Shown: one piece after another, positions 5,846 through 9,120 of the stretch | Position numbering within the stretch: position 1 is the first letter of the stretch | Layout: every line of letters starts with the position of its first letter | NCBI GenBank assembly: GCA_016709335.1 | Contig: JADJNC010000059.1 | Span: 1 to 9,120 of the forward strand | DNA from: Candidatus Propionivibrio dominans | Lineage (GTDB): Bacteria > Pseudomonadota > Gammaproteobacteria > Burkholderiales > Rhodocyclaceae | Direction of reading: 5' to 3' | DNA length: 9,120 bases | The notes under the pieces: generated by a model | The model's database searches: none | What the model saw: the letters and a program-made list of their open reading frames with translations, nothing else | Told to the model about the DNA's origin: nothing | Translations under genes and position numbers: made by a program

Positions 5846-6042
5846 CACATCCAGTTACGGCGGCGGTCCGAGTCTTCCTGGAGGAGCAGGTATCCCAGGC
5901 GCAGGTGGACTGGGTTAACGGGGTCTTCACGGGAGCTTCGATGGAAGAGACTGTTCAGTTGAATTCGGAAGCGATCGGAAAGGTGAGGGCGCTGGCGCTG
6001 ATCAGCAGTCTTGAGTACGGCGATCTGGAAGGGAGCGTGTGA
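5842..6042 (+). CDS. 66-residue phage protein of unknown function, TTG start
   Basis: The frame is closed by a stop at 5821-5823, and the first start codon after it is TTG 5842, which overlaps the portal stop (TTGA). GAGAGGAG (5822-5829) stands 12 bases before it, so coupled translation is likely. The protein reads THPVTAAVRVFLEEQVSQAQ then VDWVNGVFTGASMEETVQLN, and ends GDLEGSV. It is predicted to be mostly helical, acidic and without a membrane span. Short proteins beginning with a Thr-His-Pro-Val motif occur after portal genes in related phages as I remember them; no function is known to me. The stop overlaps the next ATG (TGATG). Confidence 0.65.
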   Translation: MTHPVTAAVRVFLEEQVSQAQVDWVNGVFTGASMEETVQLNSEAIGKVRALALISSLEYGDLEGSV

Positions 6043-6353
6043 TGTCAGCAGGTATCCGTCCAGTCGGTCATGTAGTGTTGGTTCTTCCTCTTGAGGTTGA
6101 AGAGGTCTCAGCAGGTGGAATCATTGTTTCAACTGGGTCGCAGACTCGGCGCGAAGAAATGGGGCAGACTGAAGCTACCGTTATCTCGCTCGGCAATACG
6201 GCCTACGCCGACCAAAAAGAGCCGTGGTGTCAGGCAGGTGATCGAGTGGTTTTTGCTCGGTACGCTGGAACTGAAAGAAAAGGGTCAGACGGAAAGATGT
6301 ATCGTCTGATCAACGACCTTGATGTTAAAGGTGTCTTGGAAGGAGAGAAGTGA
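6042..6353 (+). CDS. GroES-like co-chaperonin (Cpn10 family)
   Basis: A co-chaperonin caps the GroEL ring and tunes its folding chamber. Phage versions such as T4 gp31 adapt the host GroEL to fold the major capsid protein. This one has 103 residues, the usual size for the family. It starts RPVGHVVLVLPLEVEEVSAG, like the first strands of GroES. GGIIV (residues 25-29) matches the GroEL-binding mobile-loop core, which is followed by the flexible, charged TGSQTRREEMGQ. AGDRVVFARYAGTE (65-78) is the conserved strand that closes the barrel, and the chain ends DVKGVLEGEK. The frame is unbroken. AGGGAG lies 6 bases before ATG 6042, and this start overlaps the previous stop. No GroEL gene is in the window, so a host GroEL partner is inferred. 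The position between portal and scaffold suggests a capsid-folding role. Confidence 0.9.
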   Translation: MSAGIRPVGHVVLVLPLEVEEVSAGGIIVSTGSQTRREEMGQTEATVISLGNTAYADQKEPWCQAGDRVVFARYAGTERKGSDGKMYRLINDLDVKGVLEGEK

Positions 6354-7204
6354 TGGGCTATATGCTGAAGCGGTATCTGGAAGAAACCACGGATGGAGAT
6401 CCGGGCGGCGGTGGTGCGGCTGATGAGGTTGCGCTGGCGGAAGAAAAGGAAGCTCGTGTTTTCGGGTGGCGTCCTGCGGAAGAGTTCGATGGTCCGCCGG
6501 AACGCTGGAAGTCTGCTGGTGAGTTTCTCGCAGAAGGCAAGCGCATCAATGGTTTTCTGAGAAAAGATCTGGACAAGCTCCGCAACGAGCTGACGAAGCG
6601 GGACCAAACCCTGGCTGAACTCCAGAGCACGATTGTACAGTTTGCTGAGTTTCATCGGGAAACGGAAGCTCGTGCGTATGACAGAGCGAAGAAAGAACTG
6701 CAGGACGCCCGTCGGGATGCTCTGCGAAATAACGATGGTGACATGGTAGTTGAGATTGAGGATCGCCTGAACGCCTTGGGGGATGCACCTCCGAAGCTTC
6801 CGATCAACATTCCTTCACCCTCTACTACACCCGAGCCTGATCCGACCTGGATTGCCTGGGTGAACGAAAATTCGTGGTTCAAGGACAACACGAAGCTGCG
6901 CGCTATCTCAAATGGCTACGCAGATATCGTCAGGGCCGAGAGTCCGAATTTGGTTGGGCGTCCATTCCTGGACGAAGTGAAGAGACGTGTGCAGGAAGAC
7001 TTTCCGGAGCATTTCCAAAGTCCTGCTCGCCGTCAGCCTACTGCGGTAGGTAGCAGTGATGACAGTCGTGGACCGAGCGGATCGCGTAAGACCTACGCAG
7101 ATCTTCCGGCCGAGGCAAAGCAGGCTTGCGACAAGTTCGTCAAGCAGAAGTTGATTCCCTCGCGCGAAGCATACGTTCGCGATTACTTTGGAGATGCAGC
7201 ATGA
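6353..7204 (+). CDS. Scaffold-like head assembly protein
   Basis: An unbroken frame of 283 residues, starting at ATG 6353, 7 bases after AGGAG and overlapping the GroES stop (TGATG). Residues 12-35 are acidic and glycine-rich. Residues 37-60 (VFGWRPAEEFDGPPERWKSA) form a short folded motif. Residues 62-142 are a long, highly charged coiled coil. A Pro/Ser/Thr linker (147-165) precedes a helical part (WVNENSWFKDNTKLRAIS), another disordered linker (222-245) and a compact C-terminal helix pair (YADLPAEAKQACDKFVKQKL). Acidic N-terminus, coiled coil and small C-terminal capsid-binding domain are the layout of phage scaffolding proteins, and the place between portal and capsid genes agrees. Primary sequence of scaffolds is poorly conserved, so the role is inferred from architecture and position. 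A minor virion protein is the alternative. Confidence 0.7.
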   Translation: MGYMLKRYLEETTDGDPGGGGAADEVALAEEKEARVFGWRPAEEFDGPPERWKSAGEFLAEGKRINGFLRKDLDKLRNELTKRDQTLAELQSTIVQFAEFHRETEARAYDRAKKELQDARRDALRNNDGDMVVEIEDRLNALGDAPPKLPINIPSPSTTPEPDPTWIAWVNENSWFKDNTKLRAISNGYADIVRAESPNLVGRPFLDEVKRRVQEDFPEHFQSPARRQPTAVGSSDDSRGPSGSRKTYADLPAEAKQACDKFVKQKLIPSREAYVRDYFGDAA

Positions 7205-7636
7205 CCCAGACAATTACCCCTACTCCCCAGGTTCGCACCCAAGCTGACCGACCGAAGCGTGAATCTCGAGTTCCCTTTGGCGTCGCTCGGACCAAGCTTG
7301 AAGTCCCTATGACACTGGAAGGTTACCACCTCTTACTGGGTCAATGACTCGGCTGGACGCATCCAGGAGGCACAACGCGGTGGATATTCCTTCGTCGAGC
7401 CCAAGGAGGTTCAAGCTCCGGAAGACGGAAGCCAAGTAAAGCGTCTCGTCGGAAAGAATGAAGACGGGTCCGCGATGTACGCTTATCTCATGAAGATCGA
7501 GAATGAGTTCTATACCGAGGACCAACAAATGATTCAGAGTGAAGTCGACCGATTCGATTCGGCGATCAAACGCGGAACCCTTGACGAAAAAGCCGGGGAC
7601 AACCGTTATTCCAAGATCAACATAACCCAATCTTAA
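7201..7636 (+). CDS. Conserved head-region protein, 144 residues (frameshifted)
   Basis: ATG 7201 overlaps the scaffold stop (ATGA). The first frame reads SRVPFGVARTKLEVPMTLEG then YHL and hits a stop at 7345-7347. The next frame continues YWVNDSAGRIQEAQRGGYSF to DNRYSKINITQS with TAA at 7634-7636. Removing one T at 7333-7334 gives YHLYWVND and a whole protein of 144 residues. The pattern of PxGxxRxKLxVP, GYHLxWVND, GRIxxAxxxGY and YAYLMKI is one I have seen in proteins just upstream of capsid genes in many environmental phages. They are usually left unnamed. There is no membrane span or signal. The C-terminal half is helical and charged (EDQQMIQSEVDRFDSAIKRG). It may be a capsid accessory or assembly factor; that is position-based inference. 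Confidence 0.7.
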
Positions 7637-7640
7637 GGAG
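7635..7640 (+). promoter_or_regulatory. Ribosome site merged with upstream stop
   Basis: AAGGAG begins inside the TAA of the 144-residue gene and stands 6 bases before ATG 7647. The same arrangement recurs at 8287-8292, before the capsid gene. The two junctions read TTAAGGAG, six bases, ATG. High translation of both products is expected. Confidence 0.65.
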
Positions 7641-7646
7641 CCAATT

Positions 7647-8288
7647 ATGGCAAACACTTCCACTCCCTTCGGTCTGCGGCCTGTCCGCAGCCTGAATGGT
7701 GCCACCTGGAATGGTGCAGCTACACTGTATTACATTCCGTCGACTGATACTAACGCTTACAATGTAGGGGATGTTGTTGCTTCCCTTGCTGGTGGTGATG
7801 TCGTCTCGGGCGCTTCCTCTGTCGTTCTCGTCGGTACTCGTGGCCAAGCATCCTACCTCCGGTGCCAGTCGTGGTGTCATTGTTGGCTTCGGTACGAATG
7901 CTGGCAATGCTTATGCGGCTGCTCCTCTCGGTGCTGATCCCGACGGCTTGGGTATCACCCAAATCCCAGCCACCAAGACCAAGGCCTACTTCGTATGGGT
8001 CTGCGATGATCCGACAACTGTCTTTGAAGCGCAAGCTGATACGATCGCAGCAACGGCGTTCAACAAGAACTGCCCGCTGTATGTTGGGGCAGCCCCGGCT
8101 TCTCCGATCTTCAACTCTCTCAGCTACGCTCAGGGTTCGGCCGCCAACACGACGCAGGCGCTTCCTCTGAAGATCGTCGGCGCACGCGAATCGGCAGGAT
8201 AACGACCTGACCTCCCGGTACGTATGCCAAGGTCTACGTCATCTTCAACCAACACGAGCTTGGCGGTCCCAACACCGCTGGCATTTAA
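7647..8288 (+). CDS. Virion structural protein, about 212 residues (frameshifted)
   Basis: ATG 7647 follows AAGGAG by 6 bases. The start MANTSTPFGLRPVRSLNGAT then WNGAATLYYIPSTDT is typical of an abundant phage structural protein found beside capsid genes. The first frame breaks at an extra C (7852-7853), after VLVGTRGQA. The next frame continues STSGASRGVIVGFGTNAGNA, then AYFVWVCDDPTTVFEAQADT. Two further one-base shifts near 8183-8186 and 8205-8211 lead to NRQDND and then GTYAKVYVIFNQHELGGPNT, with TAA at 8286-8288. Removing three extra bases leaves exactly 213 codons. Repeated short strands rich in Gly, Ala, Val and Thr suggest a beta-rich fold. A capsid decoration or head-stabilising role is likely from sequence type and position, but it is not shown. 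Confidence 0.78.
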
Positions 8289-8292
8289 GGAG
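8287..8292 (+). promoter_or_regulatory. Ribosome site of the major capsid gene
   Basis: AAGGAG overlaps the preceding TAA and lies 6 bases before ATG 8299, a near-ideal site that fits a gene translated in great excess. Confidence 0.65.
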
Positions 8293-8298
8293 TAAATC

Positions 8299-9120
8299 AT
8301 GGCTGGCGTTATCATGACAAGCAACCACCCCAAGGCACTGTGGCCGGGGGTGAAGGGTTTCTGGGGGCGTACTTATCAGGACCATGTGACCGAGTACACG
8401 GAGCTGTTCGACACCGATACTTCGGATAAGGCGTACGGAAGAGTTCGACAGATCACGGGTTTTGGTCTTGCTCGGTCAAGCCGCAAGGTAAGGCTGCTGA
8501 GTATGACTCGGAAACTCAGGGTCCAACTACCCGCTTCGTACATGTGGCATATGCCCTTGGCTACATCGTCACGCACGAAGAGCTGAAGGACAATCTCTAC
8601 ATGGATGTTAGCAAGACTCGTGCGTCGAGCAATGCTCGTGCCTTCCGTCAAACGAAGGAACGGGTTTGCGCGAACATCTACAATCGGGCATTCTCCGGTT
8701 CGTACCTTGGTGCCGACGGCAATGCTCTGTGCGCGACTGATCACCCAAATACTTCGGGTGGCACGTTCTCGAACAAGCCCGCTGTTGATGCTGATCTGAG
8801 TGAAGCAGCTCTGGAAGACATGCTGATCCAGATCATGCAGGCGACTGATGATCGCGGTCTGCTGATCAACCTGATGCCTAAGAGTCTGCACGTTGCTCCG
8901 GCAAATTGGTTCAATGCCAATCGCATCCTGAGGTCGACCTACCAGTCTGGAAATGCCAACAACGACATCAATGTCTTGAATGCAACTAATGCCCTTCCGA
9001 TGGGCGTGAAGTTGAACCACTACTTCACTGCACCGCAAGCCTGGTTTGTTCGGACGAATGTCGAGACTGGTAAGGGTGCGCTGTTCTTGAGCGGGAGGGT
9101 GTTCCCGTTTGAGCAGGATA
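8299..9120 (+). CDS. Major capsid protein, partial at right edge (frameshifted)
   Basis: The shell-forming protein. ATG 8299 starts MAGVIMTSNHPKALWPGVKG then FWGRTYQDHVTEYTELFDTD. An extra G at 8437-8438 and a lost base near 8449 disturb only SDKAYEEFDQITGFGLA. A lost base at 8473-8474 then moves the gene to the third frame, which stays open to the window end as VKPQGKAAEYDSETQGPTTR, VTHEELKDNLYMDV, RQTKERVCANIYNRAFS, ATDHPNTSGGTFSN, DLSEAALEDMLIQIMQATDD and so on. About 274 residues are present. The region EELKDN..., a DG/DHP...GG segment and the following DLSEA helix resemble Mu gpT-type head subunits with an HK97-like fold. The exact family is from memory. The C-terminus is missing because the window ends. 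Scaffold, co-chaperonin and structural neighbours support the call. Confidence 0.87.

Noticed and set aside
5787..5920. Alternative portal tail or small gene ending PGGAGIPGAGGLG
   Set aside because: A Gly/Pro-rich frame that overlaps the better supported 66-residue gene; the portal tail ends cleanly with TTGA coupling.
1..9120. tRNA genes, CRISPR arrays, insertion sequences, integrase or att sites
   Set aside because: I saw no cloverleaf with tRNA consensus bases, no regular repeat-spacer array, no transposase or recombinase motifs and no long direct repeats marking ends.
1..9120. Novel defence or anti-defence system
   Set aside because: No nuclease, NTPase, methylase or toxin motif was seen outside the terminase. 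The small leftward genes are unknown, but that alone is not evidence of defence.

Overview
The window is a piece of a tailed bacteriophage (Caudoviricetes) genome or prophage. It carries the packaging and head-assembly module plus part of a second, leftward transcription unit. The phage call rests on gene content and order: small terminase, large terminase, portal, a 66-residue protein, a GroES-like co-chaperonin, a scaffold-like acidic coiled-coil protein, a conserved 144-residue protein, a 212-residue virion-type protein and a major capsid protein that runs off the right edge. Strong GGAGG-type ribosome sites and a TTGACA-17-TATGGT promoter point to a bacterial host. Nothing here identifies the host; a proteobacterium is plausible only as a guess.

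Layout. Bases 1-510: the possible tail of one rightward gene, a short regulatory stretch, and a small rightward gene of unknown function (242-510). Bases 511-558: a short convergent intergenic region with a terminator-like structure. Bases 559-1333: three leftward genes, namely a 180-residue conserved phage protein, a 20-codon ORF and a 35-residue single-span membrane protein. Bases 1334-1887: a divergent non-coding control region of about 550 bp, rich in repeats and inverted repeats and ending in the main rightward promoter. Bases 1888-9120: one tightly packed rightward operon in which most stops and starts overlap (ATGA, TTGA, TGATG) or the stop sits inside the next Shine-Dalgarno sequence.

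How the genes fit together. The terminase pair recognises, cuts and pumps DNA through the portal into a prohead. The prohead is built from the capsid protein on the scaffold. The phage co-chaperonin lies between portal and scaffold, which suggests help in folding head proteins through the host GroEL.

Main caution. Reading in three frames shows that most large genes are broken by single-base insertions and deletions, mostly at short homopolymers, while the conserved protein sequence carries on in the next frame. I count more than 20 such events. They look like uncorrected sequencing or assembly error rather than biology. Gene limits below are therefore given for the restored genes, not for the individual frame fragments. 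Two core genes, large terminase and portal, also seem to lack a longer internal block. I found no convincing new defence or other accessory system. The parts least explained by known families are the leftward three-gene unit and the control region beside it.
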